From positions 1-9,671 of the forward strand of contig JAUVEX010000030.1 of assembly GCA_030594585.1 (NCBI GenBank): a stretch of 9,671 nucleotides of DNA, written 5' to 3'. Origin of the DNA: an archaeon (GTDB lineage Archaea; EX4484-52; B79-G9). Positions within the stretch are counted from its first letter, which is position 1, and the number at the start of each line of letters is the position of its first letter. The position numbers were made by a program, and so were the translations under genes. Below the pieces are notes generated by a model. It was given only the letters and a program-made list of their open reading frames with translations, searched no databases and had not been told where the DNA came from. Below are positions 1 through 5,440 of this stretch, piece after piece.

Positions 1-1021
1 CCACAGAGCCGCCAACAAGCAGAAGACACAAGAATAAAAGTATGCTCACTTCAGGGAAAAACGACATCTCTGTTAAAGCAAACCCGGTTGTAGATAGAAC
101 AGATGCCGAATAAAAAAGCGCAAGCCTTAATGCATTGAAAAAACCAGCACCGTTTGCAGTCAAGTCAATCAGCAATACAAACGAAGCTACGGCAAAAATA
201 CCTGCATAAAGCCTTGCTTCAAAATCTTTTAGAAGCATTAATATATTGCCCTCAAGAGCGCTGTAAAGAAGAATAAAATTTACGCCTGAAACAAGCATAA
301 AAACCGCAATCACCGCTTCAACAAAAATGCTGTTAAAATGCGCAATGCTGTCTGTGTAATTGGAAAATCCGCCTGTTGATATTGTTGTGAATGAGTGCGT
401 TAGTGCATCAAAAACAGAGACATTCAAAAGAACAAGAATTGATGCCAAAAGTATTGTCAAAATAATGTATACTTTCCATAACGCTGTTGTCGCATTTACA
501 ATATTTGGATGAGTGCGTGCGTTTTCTGCTTTGTGGGATTCTGCTGAAAAAAGCCTGTTTGCAACAGTGCCGTTCTCTGAAATAAGCGCTATGAAAAGTG
601 TTAAAATACCGAGCCCTCCAATCCATTGCATGAATGCCCTGAAAAAAAGCAGGCTTTTTGGAACAAGTTCCAATGAAGTTATGAGAGTTATGCCGCCTGT
701 GGTAAATCCGGACATTGCCTCAAAATAAGCATCAATATAGGGCATCCCTAAAATGTATACAAAAGGAATTGCGCCTATTGCAACCGCAAAAATCCATGCA
801 CTAAACGCAATAATCATAGACTCAACAAGGTTTGGCTGCCTTTTTACACCAAGATGCATGAAAACAAACCCAAGAATAATTGCGGCAAATGATGCGTAAA
901 TATAACTTTCAAGCCCGGCAAATGTTTCGCCGTATATCCTACCCACAATGAGCGGCACAATAAGCAGTGCAGAAAAGATTTTAAGGAAAAGACCAAGAAA
1001 ATAAAGAACAGGTGTTTTCAT
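1..1021 (-). CDS. trkH: TrkH-family potassium uptake membrane subunit, C-terminus cut by window edge
   Basis: This is the N-terminal 340 residues of a TrkH/KtrB-type K+ channel subunit of the cytoplasmic membrane; the family usually runs to about 450-500 residues, so roughly the last quarter lies left of position 1. The translation is strongly hydrophobic and shows three of the expected four pore loops. They are SGFTTGG at about residues 104-110, FTTISTGGFSNY at about 211-222, and LSTTGFA at about 309-315, each with the filter glycine. The family motif FRAFMQWIGGLGIL sits at about 127-140. I chose the ATG at 1019-1021. It lies 9 bp after the stop of the MscS-like gene, so the two are probably one transcript. 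TrkH normally works with a cytoplasmic NAD-binding TrkA subunit, and none is visible here. Identification is firm; the ion is K+ by family. Confidence 0.93.
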   Translation of the reverse strand, partial: MKTPVLYFLGLFLKIFSALLIVPLIVGRIYGETFAGLESYIYASFAAIILGFVFMHLGVKRQPNLVESMIIAFSAWIFAVAIGAIPFVYILGMPYIDAYFEAMSGFTTGGITLITSLELVPKSLLFFRAFMQWIGGLGILTLFIALISENGTVANRLFSAESHKAENARTHPNIVNATTALWKVYIILTILLASILVLLNVSVFDALTHSFTTISTGGFSNYTDSIAHFNSIFVEAVIAVFMLVSGVNFILLYSALEGNILMLLKDFEARLYAGIFAVASFVLLIDLTANGAGFFNALRLALFYSASVLSTTGFALTEMSFFPEVSILLFLCLLLVGGSV

Positions 1022-1030
1022 CAGCACACA

Positions 1031-1882
1031 CTATGATTTTATTTTAACTGTGTTTTTAAGGAGCATGTTGTTTGGAACAAGAACTGTCTCATTTTTTTTC
1101 CTTATTTTTGTATATACGGGCCCCATTGAAACCATTTTTCCATGAATGTCCCCTACAGTAATGTTCTGGTCTTTAAGCAGCGTATTTGACCTTTGGAAAT
1201 ATATTGAAAGTATCATGTTCTTTGCAATATCTTTTATGCTCAATATCAAAAGAATCACAAATCCGGCAAGCAAAACACCGAATACCATATATGTTATTTC
1301 CGTACCGATACCGGTTATTGCAAGAGCAAACAGCATAAATGCAAAAACAATCATATACTTTGCAGTAGTCCCCACAACCGCATATATAGGCATTTCAGCG
1401 CCTATAGGATCAATCCTTTCGGCTTCATTTACGCGAAGCATTTTGATTACTCCCTGTTTGACTGATTCGCCAACTATAAGGCCCATAACAAAAAGCCCTG
1501 CGGCAATAAGTATCTTTGAAAGATACATAAGCGCGTAACGGATAAAAATCATCATATCAAAAAAGCCAAGAGCATATGCTGCAGAAAAAGCAACAACAGC
1601 ATACAATAACCATCTTACAATAAATGCAATAAGATCTGAAAAACCCCCGCCATACCCGATTGCCTGAAAAAAGCGCCGCGCATCCAGTTTTGCAAGATAT
1701 GTGTCTGTATTTGCAATCACAAGGAGCCTGCGCACAATATCTGAAAATATCCTTGAAACTATAATTCCCACAATCAATATAACCACTGCAGTCGCAACAT
1801 TGCTGTTTATAACAGCATCAAAAATATTTTTTGTGCTTACTTCAGCCCACAAACTGTCTAATGTTTCTCCAAGAACTGCCAA
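1031..1882 (-). CDS. Small MscS-type mechanosensitive channel family protein
   Basis: A 283-aa membrane protein. Hydrophobic segments lie at about 29-49, 84-107, 117-139, 168-189 and 197-216. The last is Gly/Ala/Leu-rich and runs into IKDIAKNMILSIYFQ, as in the pore-lining helix of MscS. A short beta domain follows (about 233-280), with VGDIHGKMVSMG and ETVLVPNNMLLKNTV matching the MscS pattern GDxI...G.V and VxIPN. The protein ends there, so the C-terminal alpha/beta cage of E. coli MscS is missing. The start is a TTG at 1880-1882; a GGTGAT ribosome site (1886-1891) sits 3 nt upstream, and the nearby ATG at 1891-1893 is out of frame. It is first in a two-gene unit with trkH, which fits a role in turgor and ion balance. 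Mechanosensitivity is inferred from family only. Confidence 0.82.
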   Translation of the reverse strand: MAVLGETLDSLWAEVSTKNIFDAVINSNVATAVVILIVGIIVSRIFSDIVRRLLVIANTDTYLAKLDARRFFQAIGYGGGFSDLIAFIVRWLLYAVVAFSAAYALGFFDMMIFIRYALMYLSKILIAAGLFVMGLIVGESVKQGVIKMLRVNEAERIDPIGAEMPIYAVVGTTAKYMIVFAFMLFALAITGIGTEITYMVFGVLLAGFVILLILSIKDIAKNMILSIYFQRSNTLLKDQNITVGDIHGKMVSMGPVYTKIRKKNETVLVPNNMLLKNTVKIKS

Positions 1883-1918
1883 AAAATCACCATTTGCTTT
1901 AAACTATATGCTTCGCGG

Positions 1919-1926
1919 TTTATATG
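1919..1926 (-). promoter_or_regulatory. TATA box for the mscS-trkH unit
   Basis: CATATAAA on the minus strand. A start site about 25 nt downstream (near 1897) would leave a leader of about 15 nt containing the GGTGAT site at 1886-1891 before the TTG start. A second AT-rich stretch nearby (TTTAAAC, about 1899-1905) makes the exact box uncertain. Confidence 0.45.
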
Positions 1927-1988
1927 TATTTTGTATTGCTTCAGTATTTAACGAATTTATGTTCCAGACAAACATTTGCCGAAAACAA

Positions 1989-1996
1989 TATAATAT
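1989..1996 (+). promoter_or_regulatory. TATA box of a leaderless G1P dehydrogenase transcript
   Basis: TATAATAT, preceded by a purine-rich GAAAACA. Its centre is about 25 bp from the ATG at 2017, the distance expected if transcription starts at the A of the start codon. No ribosome-binding site precedes that ATG, which supports a leaderless message. Confidence 0.55.
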
Positions 1997-2016
1997 GTGC
2001 TGTCGTTAAGTTAATT

Positions 2017-3126
2017 ATGCCATTAATTGGGTCGCTTACACGACTTCTTGAAACATACAATAAAAAGGATTTCGATTATAAAAAAGTCATTAATAGGAAC
2101 AACATAGATGTACGGTTCGAAAAAGACGACGAAACATTCAAAAACGAACTTCCTGCGGATGAAAATACACTTCTTATAATCACAGACCCCGGGTTTTCGG
2201 GAACATATCTTCAAAATCTCAATAAATATGAAAAGGCATACATATGGACTATTGAAGAAGAAAGTGTGGAAGAAGTTGAAAAAATAATAACTGCATTCCC
2301 TCAGCCTTCAAAAATAATGGGTTTCGGTGGCGGCAGGGCATTAGATGTTGCCAAAATGACTGCATTTAAATTGGAAAAACCGCTTATATCCGCCCCTACG
2401 GCCCCAAGCCATGACGGGCTTATTGCAAAGAACTGCGCTCTTAAGGTATCAGGTACAAAGAAATCATTTTCAACAGGATATCCGGTGCAAATAATTGTCC
2501 CCGAACACCTATGGGCTTCTTCAGGAGACTTAAAACGCGCAGGAGCCCTTGATATTGCAAGCAATGTTGTATCGCTTCAGGATGTCTCTCTTTCAATGAA
2601 GCAAACAGAATTTAAACCAGATATTGAACACATGGTATATTCACTTCTTTCAGTCAGAAAAATACTTGAAGAACAGACAATGGATTCCTTAGCAGAAGCG
2701 CTTATCATGTCCGGGCTTGCAATGGATAAACATTCTAATTATTGCTCAGGTTCAGAACATGAAGTTGAGAAGGCCATAAGTGCTTACGGTTTGGGAAACA
2801 GGGGACCGGGCACATACCTTCACGGACAGCTTGCAGGAACAGGAGCTCTTATTGCCGCAAAAATTTACGAGATATATGCGGACAGTATTCCTGACGGCCT
2901 TTTCTTTGACAAAAAAATGCTTTACAGCGAAATAAGGCGGCTTTACATAAAATACGATGTTTTGCATCTTGCGTTGAAGCCGTTGCTTGAAAAAAGGGAG
3001 ATTATTGAAAAAATACTTGAAAATTTAAGTTCTGTACGGCCTGAAAGATATACATTGTGGAATATTGTAGATTCCAAAGAAATTGACTGGAAACAGGTTT
3101 TGGATGAGATAATAGATGAAAATTAG
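2017..3126 (+). CDS. egsA: sn-glycerol-1-phosphate dehydrogenase [NAD(P)+]
   Basis: A 369-aa enzyme of the iron-alcohol-dehydrogenase/AraM fold. It reduces dihydroxyacetone phosphate to sn-glycerol-1-phosphate, setting the stereochemistry of archaeal membrane lipids. Visible motifs are the nucleotide-binding GFGGGRALDVAK at about 102-113 and SAPTAPSHDG at about 125-134. The three zinc ligands expected from the family are Asp179 (in ALDIASN), His248 (in SGSEH) and His269 (in YLHGQLAG). The second histidine often seen soon after SEH in this family is replaced (SEHEVEKAIS). I chose the ATG at 2017, not the in-frame ATG at 1924. It begins MPLIGSLTRLL and has a TATA box 25 bp upstream, while the extra 31 residues of the long form look like translated promoter. 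The gene converges on GGGP synthase, the next enzyme of the pathway, with a 4-bp overlap of the ends. Function is secure; cofactor preference is not known. Confidence 0.93.
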   Translation: MPLIGSLTRLLETYNKKDFDYKKVINRNNIDVRFEKDDETFKNELPADENTLLIITDPGFSGTYLQNLNKYEKAYIWTIEEESVEEVEKIITAFPQPSKIMGFGGGRALDVAKMTAFKLEKPLISAPTAPSHDGLIAKNCALKVSGTKKSFSTGYPVQIIVPEHLWASSGDLKRAGALDIASNVVSLQDVSLSMKQTEFKPDIEHMVYSLLSVRKILEEQTMDSLAEALIMSGLAMDKHSNYCSGSEHEVEKAISAYGLGNRGPGTYLHGQLAGTGALIAAKIYEIYADSIPDGLFFDKKMLYSEIRRLYIKYDVLHLALKPLLEKREIIEKILENLSSVRPERYTLWNIVDSKEIDWKQVLDEIIDEN

Positions 3127-3899
3127 TTTTTAACCCGTTTTTTTCCTGCAGCTTTTATCTCTTGTATTATTGGCTTTAATTTTGCACCAACATCCTTGTT
3201 CTCTTCAACAAGAGTTCCTGTAACGATTATATCTGCGCCTGCATCGACTTTCTTTTTTGCGGCTTTTTTATCCCGTATCCCACCGCCAACAACAATTATG
3301 TTCTTGGTTGCGCGCCTTACAGCCGCGACAGTCATGTCAGGGACAGGATCTTTTACGCCTGAGCCAGCCTCAAGATAGGTGACTCGCATGCCCAAATACT
3401 CTCCTGCAAGGGCATATGCTGCTGCAATTTCGGGCTTTTCGCGCGGGATTGGCTTTGCATCGCCTATAAAAGATACTGTTCCTCCCGGATATATCACAAG
3501 ATAGGCCATAGGTATTGGCTCAACACCGGCTTTTCTTACAACTGCAGCGCCTATTGCCTGTGCGCCTGTAATCCAATAAGGATTTTGAGAATTTAAAAGG
3601 CTCATGAAAAAAACAGCATCTGCAAGCTTTGTGACACCATCAACATTTCCGGGAAATACAATAACCGGGAGTTTTGTTGATTGTTTTATTGTACGCATCG
3701 TATCTAAGGCATCGGTGTATCCCGCACCCATAGAACCTCCGACCATAAACGCGTCTGTTCCGGCTTCCTCTGCCTGTTTTACAATTTCTTCTACGCGCTT
3801 TTGCCCCTGGTCATCAGGATCAATAAGCGTAAAATGAAGAGCCCCATCTGTTTTAAGCTTTTCTCGTATGTCTTCTTCAACTTTACCGATTTTTAGCAT
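3123..3899 (-). CDS. Geranylgeranylglyceryl phosphate synthase
   Basis: A 258-aa TIM-barrel prenyltransferase of the GGGPS/PcrB family. It joins geranylgeranyl diphosphate to sn-glycerol-1-phosphate, the first ether bond of archaeal lipids. Signature segments are present in order: HFTLIDPD (22-29, with the metal-binding Asp27), VGGSMG (53-58), VFPGN (81-85), SLLNSQNPYWI (100-110), YLVIYPGGTVSFIGDA (133-148), YLEAGSG (175-181), VVGGGIR (203-209) and IIVTGT (224-229). The glycine-rich C-terminal loops bind the phosphate of G1P. Length and the SLLNSxNPYWI segment resemble the group II enzymes of archaea. The N-terminal MLKIGKVEEDIREKL is a normal family start, so the ATG at 3897-3899 is well supported. 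The terminal lysine-rich tail (KKRVKN) is short. The stop codon overlaps the end of the convergent G1P dehydrogenase gene. Confidence 0.95.
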   Translation of the reverse strand: MLKIGKVEEDIREKLKTDGALHFTLIDPDDQGQKRVEEIVKQAEEAGTDAFMVGGSMGAGYTDALDTMRTIKQSTKLPVIVFPGNVDGVTKLADAVFFMSLLNSQNPYWITGAQAIGAAVVRKAGVEPIPMAYLVIYPGGTVSFIGDAKPIPREKPEIAAAYALAGEYLGMRVTYLEAGSGVKDPVPDMTVAAVRRATKNIIVVGGGIRDKKAAKKKVDAGADIIVTGTLVEENKDVGAKLKPIIQEIKAAGKKRVKN

Positions 3900-3927
3900 A
3901 ACTAAGCCCCTGGTAACTATTCTATTT

Positions 3928-3935
3928 CATATATG
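3928..3935 (-). promoter_or_regulatory. TATA box for GGGP synthase
   Basis: CATATATG within the minus-strand string ATCATATATGAAA. Its centre is about 32 bp upstream of the ATG at 3899, which would give a short leader of roughly 6-8 nt. The box is palindromic, so orientation rests on the gene downstream. Confidence 0.45.
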
Positions 3936-3951
3936 ATAAAAAGAAAAATAT

Positions 3952-3974
3952 AAAAAATGATGCTTTTTAAAGCA
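3952..3974 (-). terminator. Hairpin plus T-tract after the DUF5679 gene
   Basis: TGCTTT and AAAGCA (3961-3974) form a 6-bp stem with a 2-nt gap. On the minus strand this is followed by TCA and a run of six T (3957-3952). It lies 18 bp past the stop of the zinc-ribbon gene and just before the GGGPS promoter. A second small inverted repeat, AAAAGTA/TACTTTT (3984-4000), overlaps the stop codon itself. Archaeal RNA polymerase needs mainly the T-run, so the stems may be incidental. Confidence 0.4.
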
Positions 3975-3992
3975 CCATAATTTAAAAGTACT

Positions 3993-4142
3993 TTACTTTT
4001 TCGGAGCACCGATTCGAAACATTTTTGTTCCACAAACAGGACATACGCCTTTTGTTGCCGGTCTTCCGTTTTTCATTGTTATATTCTCTGGATCTTTCAT
4101 TTCTCTTTTTGCTTTACATTTTACACAATATGCTTCAACCAT
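3993..4142 (-). CDS. Zinc-ribbon protein, DUF5679 type (49 aa)
   Basis: This short gene encodes MVEAYCVKCKAKREMKDPE and, after a middle segment NGRPATKG, ends with VCPVCGTKMFRIG. Two CxxC knuckles (Cys6/Cys9 and Cys34/Cys37) would hold one zinc ion. The pattern YCVKCxAKREM, then NGRPATKGxCPVCGTKMFRIG, is what I recall for the DUF5679 family. The family occurs as a stand-alone protein and, as I recall, attached to the C-terminus of some DNA topoisomerases, so a nucleic-acid-binding role is plausible but unproven. Translation is strongly supported: AGGTGAT lies 5 nt before the ATG, and a TATA box lies upstream. It stands alone between GGGPS and the deaminase, each with its own promoter. The molecular function is unknown. 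Confidence 0.88.
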   Translation of the reverse strand: MVEAYCVKCKAKREMKDPENITMKNGRPATKGVCPVCGTKMFRIGAPKK

Positions 4143-4147
4143 AGTAC

Positions 4148-4186
4148 ATCACCTGTATTTCTTTATGGTGTGGTGTCTATATAAAA
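4148..4186 (-). promoter_or_regulatory. TATA box and AGGTGAT ribosome site of the DUF5679 gene
   Basis: The minus strand carries TTTTATATAGA (TATA centre about 4182) and then AGGTGAT at 4154-4148, a perfect complement to the 3' end of archaeal 16S rRNA, 5 nt before the ATG. A start site near 4157 would give a leader of about 15 nt. This contrasts with the leaderless genes nearby. Confidence 0.55.
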
Positions 4187-4310
4187 CTTGGGGGTAATAC
4201 GCTCGTTTTTTCATGAATTTTATGTGCGGTCGGGGTTTGCTCGAAGTTTTTAGTGCTAAAACAATAGCATACTAACCCGAAAGAAAGATTTAGAAACAAA
4301 AGAAACAGAG

Positions 4311-5012
4311 TTACAAAATAGCCCGCACATTCAACTCATTAAAATTTTCAGGGACTGGTTCTATTCGGTCTTTGAAATCTTCAAGAATAGCCCGTATATT
4401 TTTTCTATAGCGCTCATCAAAAATAAGTCTCAACCAGGCATCACCCGGTGTAATCATGGCGTTTCTTGCAAATGTTTCAAATTCCCTATTAAAAACAAGT
4501 TCTTTCAAAATGTATTCTGCTTCAGTTTTTACCCATTCAAATACCTTGATTCCTCTTGAAGTCATTTCTGCGGCGTAAAGATCTTCATACATACGAGGAG
4601 ACCCTTCCTTGTATGCGCCAAAATAAACTTCGCCTATTTCAAAGTGTATAATCAAATCCTTGCATCTTTGGCAGGGAAATCCCGTTGTAAATAATCTGGC
4701 GTTTTTCAAGTCCTGCTGTAGAATATAGGCATCTAACATGGGTTCGCCCTCTGCACAAAGAGAAGGGCATGTAAGGTACTCTAATACGCCAACACTCTTA
4801 TCTCTTGTGCAGTATTCGGATCCTTTAGCTTTGCATGACTCTTCCTTGCTGCCGTTTGAGCCCTCAAAGACCATTCCATTAGTCAACTGCAAACCTGCAC
4901 CCACTTGTCTTTTATTGCATGTGCTTAATTCTCGAAGTACATCACACATCTCAAATAAATAATAGTCCTTCGAATCCGGAGTTATGGGGTCTATTGGACT
5001 GTTTTGATACAT
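4311..5012 (-). CDS. Deoxycytidylate/cytidine-deaminase-fold protein
   Basis: A 233-aa protein of the zinc-dependent cytidine deaminase fold. CNKRQVGAGLQL (32-43) resembles the CxRxxVGA start of dCMP deaminases. The catalytic motifs are CAE at 86-88 and PCxxC at 113-117. Zinc ligands would therefore be Cys86, Cys114 and Cys117, with Glu88 as the proton shuttle. dCMP deaminases normally have HAE; CAE is the cytidine deaminase form, so the substrate (dCMP, or a modified or free nucleoside) is open. Cysteines at 60, 68 and 82 in the segment before CAE could form an extra metal site. A tail of about 65 residues after the catalytic domain makes it longer than typical dCMP deaminases (150-190 aa). 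I chose the ATG at 5010-5012 because a TATA box lies about 24 bp upstream; an ATG at 5021 and a GTG at 5057 are in-frame alternatives. Confidence 0.78.
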   Translation of the reverse strand: MYQNSPIDPITPDSKDYYLFEMCDVLRELSTCNKRQVGAGLQLTNGMVFEGSNGSKEESCKAKGSEYCTRDKSVGVLEYLTCPSLCAEGEPMLDAYILQQDLKNARLFTTGFPCQRCKDLIIHFEIGEVYFGAYKEGSPRMYEDLYAAEMTSRGIKVFEWVKTEAEYILKELVFNREFETFARNAMITPGDAWLRLIFDERYRKNIRAILEDFKDRIEPVPENFNELNVRAIL

Positions 5013-5031
5013 AGGACGCATTATGAAGGCA

Positions 5032-5039
5032 GATATAAA
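5032..5039 (-). promoter_or_regulatory. TATA box of a leaderless deaminase transcript
   Basis: TTTATATC on the minus strand, centre about 24 bp from the ATG at 5012. It lies inside a 13-bp plus-strand string, CAGATATAAATAT (5030-5042), that recurs exactly at 7066-7078 before another gene with leaderless geometry. Confidence 0.5.
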
Positions 5040-5120
5040 TATCTTTCCATTTATCACTATCTTCCAGTAATAATAACTCTAAAATTCTTCATAACAATGA
5101 GTTTTTTAGTTTATTTCAGT

Positions 5121-5182
5121 ACCCAAAAGACCGAAGTGCTGCGCGCTTTCAAAAGAAATGTTTTAATGCAGGGGACGCGATT
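5121..5182 (-). repeat. Repeat copy A: duplicated tRNA-Leu 3' end plus downstream flank
   Basis: This copy lies downstream of the tRNA in its direction of transcription. It repeats AATCGCGTCCCCTGCA, the tRNA 3' end through the discriminator base, but lacks the CCA. It also repeats the flank: an imperfect middle containing TTTTGAAAGCGCGC, then an exact CTTCGGTCTTTTGGGT. There is no tRNA 5' half in front of it, so it is not a second tRNA gene. It is either a tandem duplication or the scar of an element that used the tRNA end as its target. Confidence 0.8.
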
Positions 5183-5187
5183 CCTAC

Positions 5188-5207
5188 CCTTTTCGTAGTC
5201 GAAAAGG
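5188..5207. repeat. Perfect 8-bp hairpin between the two repeat copies
   Basis: CCTTTTCG and CGAAAAGG are exact complements separated by TAGT. The hairpin lies immediately before the tRNA-like 3' end of copy A in minus-strand order, the place where the intron hairpin sits in the real tRNA. No bulge-helix-bulge can be built around it, so a splicing role is unlikely. Confidence 0.6.
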
Positions 5208-5216
5208 CTGGGGTTC

Positions 5217-5277
5217 ACCCAAAAGACCGAAGCGCGCGCGCTTTCAAAAAAAAGTTCGTGGTGCAGGGGACGCGATT
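5217..5277 (-). repeat. Repeat copy B: tRNA-Leu 3' end and its natural flank
   Basis: The original partner of copy A, about 95 bp away. The outer 16 bp at each end are identical between copies (ACCCAAAAGACCGAAG and TGCAGGGGACGCGATT on the plus strand), and the middle is similar but diverged. It covers the last part of the intron, exon 2, the CCA, the T-tract and a GC-rich near-palindrome (GAAGCGCGCGCGCTTTC). Confidence 0.8.
5246..5253 (-). terminator. T8 terminator of tRNA-Leu
   Basis: Eight T in a row on the minus strand, starting 6 nt after the encoded CCA. Oligo-T alone is enough to terminate archaeal RNA polymerase. In copy A the matching stretch is interrupted (TTTCTTTT). Confidence 0.6.
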
Positions 5278-5384
5278 TTCACATCTCCTGCTTGAAAAAT
5301 ACGCAGTGAGATGATTTGAACGCGCGCATGGACTAACCAACCAGGCCCTCAACCTGGCGCCGTTGACCGCTTGGCTACCCCTGC
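5259..5384 (-). tRNA. tRNA-Leu(GAG) with T-loop intron and encoded CCA
   Basis: The minus strand folds into a class II tRNA. The acceptor stem is GCAGGGG (5384-5378) with CCCCTGC (5269-5263), then discriminator A (5262) and an encoded CCA (5261-5259). TA fills positions 8-9. The D-arm is GCC/GGC with loop AAGCGGTCAAC. The anticodon arm is CCAGG-TTGAGGG-CCTGG, giving anticodon GAG, which reads leucine CUC/CUU. The long variable arm contains TGG/CCA. The T-stem GCGCG/CGCGT closes only if the 39 nt at 5314-5276 are removed, giving the T-loop TTCAAAT. Exon 1 is 5384-5315 and exon 2 is 5275-5259; the mature length is 87 nt with CCA. The TATA box at 5408-5418 would start transcription within a few nucleotides of the 5' end. 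An A discriminator and long variable arm fit archaeal tRNA-Leu. Confidence 0.93.
5276..5314 (-). other. 39-nt archaeal tRNA intron at position 59/60 (T-loop)
   Basis: The splice sites lie in a textbook bulge-helix-bulge. The outer helix is the T-stem GCGCG/CGCGT. The 4-bp central helix is TTCA (exon 1) with TGAA (intron). Each bulge is AAT, cut after its second base. The inner helix is CATCTC/GAGATG, extended by CTGC/GCAG past one unpaired A, and the terminal loop is about 11 nt. Removal by the archaeal splicing endonuclease rebuilds TTCAAAT. Introns in the T-loop are known in archaea but are less usual than those at 37/38. Confidence 0.9.
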
Positions 5385-5407
5385 ACAAACATAAATTCTC
5401 TGCTTAG

Positions 5408-5418
5408 TTTTTTATATT
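5408..5418. promoter_or_regulatory. Shared AT-rich promoter for tRNA-Leu (minus) and the DMT transporter (plus)
   Basis: TTTTTTATATT reads as TTTATATT (centre 5414-5415) on the plus strand, about 26 bp before the transporter ATG at 5441. On the minus strand it reads as TATAAAAA (centre about 5412-5413), about 28 bp before the tRNA 5' end at 5384. No other good TATA box lies in this 56-bp gap at a usable distance. Both products would have almost no leader. Confidence 0.55.
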
Positions 5419-5440
5419 CAACCATGCATTTATTATACCT

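Noticed and set aside
1924..2016. Longer G1P dehydrogenase starting at an ATG at 1924
   Set aside because: The extra 31 residues cover the TATA box and look like translated promoter. The ATG at 2017 has the right TATA spacing and a family-like N-terminus.
4190..4310. Possible regulatory RNA between the deaminase and DUF5679 genes
   Set aside because: It contains a small palindrome (TTTTAGTGCTAAAA, about 4248-4261) and pyrimidine runs on the minus strand that could end the deaminase transcript, but no recognisable motif.
5121..5260. Second complete or trans-spliced tRNA built on copy A
   Set aside because: No acceptor 5' strand, D-arm or anticodon arm precedes it, and exon 1 cannot form the 4-bp central helix with the bases before its AAT.
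5121..5277. CRISPR-like repeat-spacer reading of the two 62-bp copies
   Set aside because: Only two copies, with a diverged middle, and the shared part is the tRNA end and its flank. No cas gene is visible.
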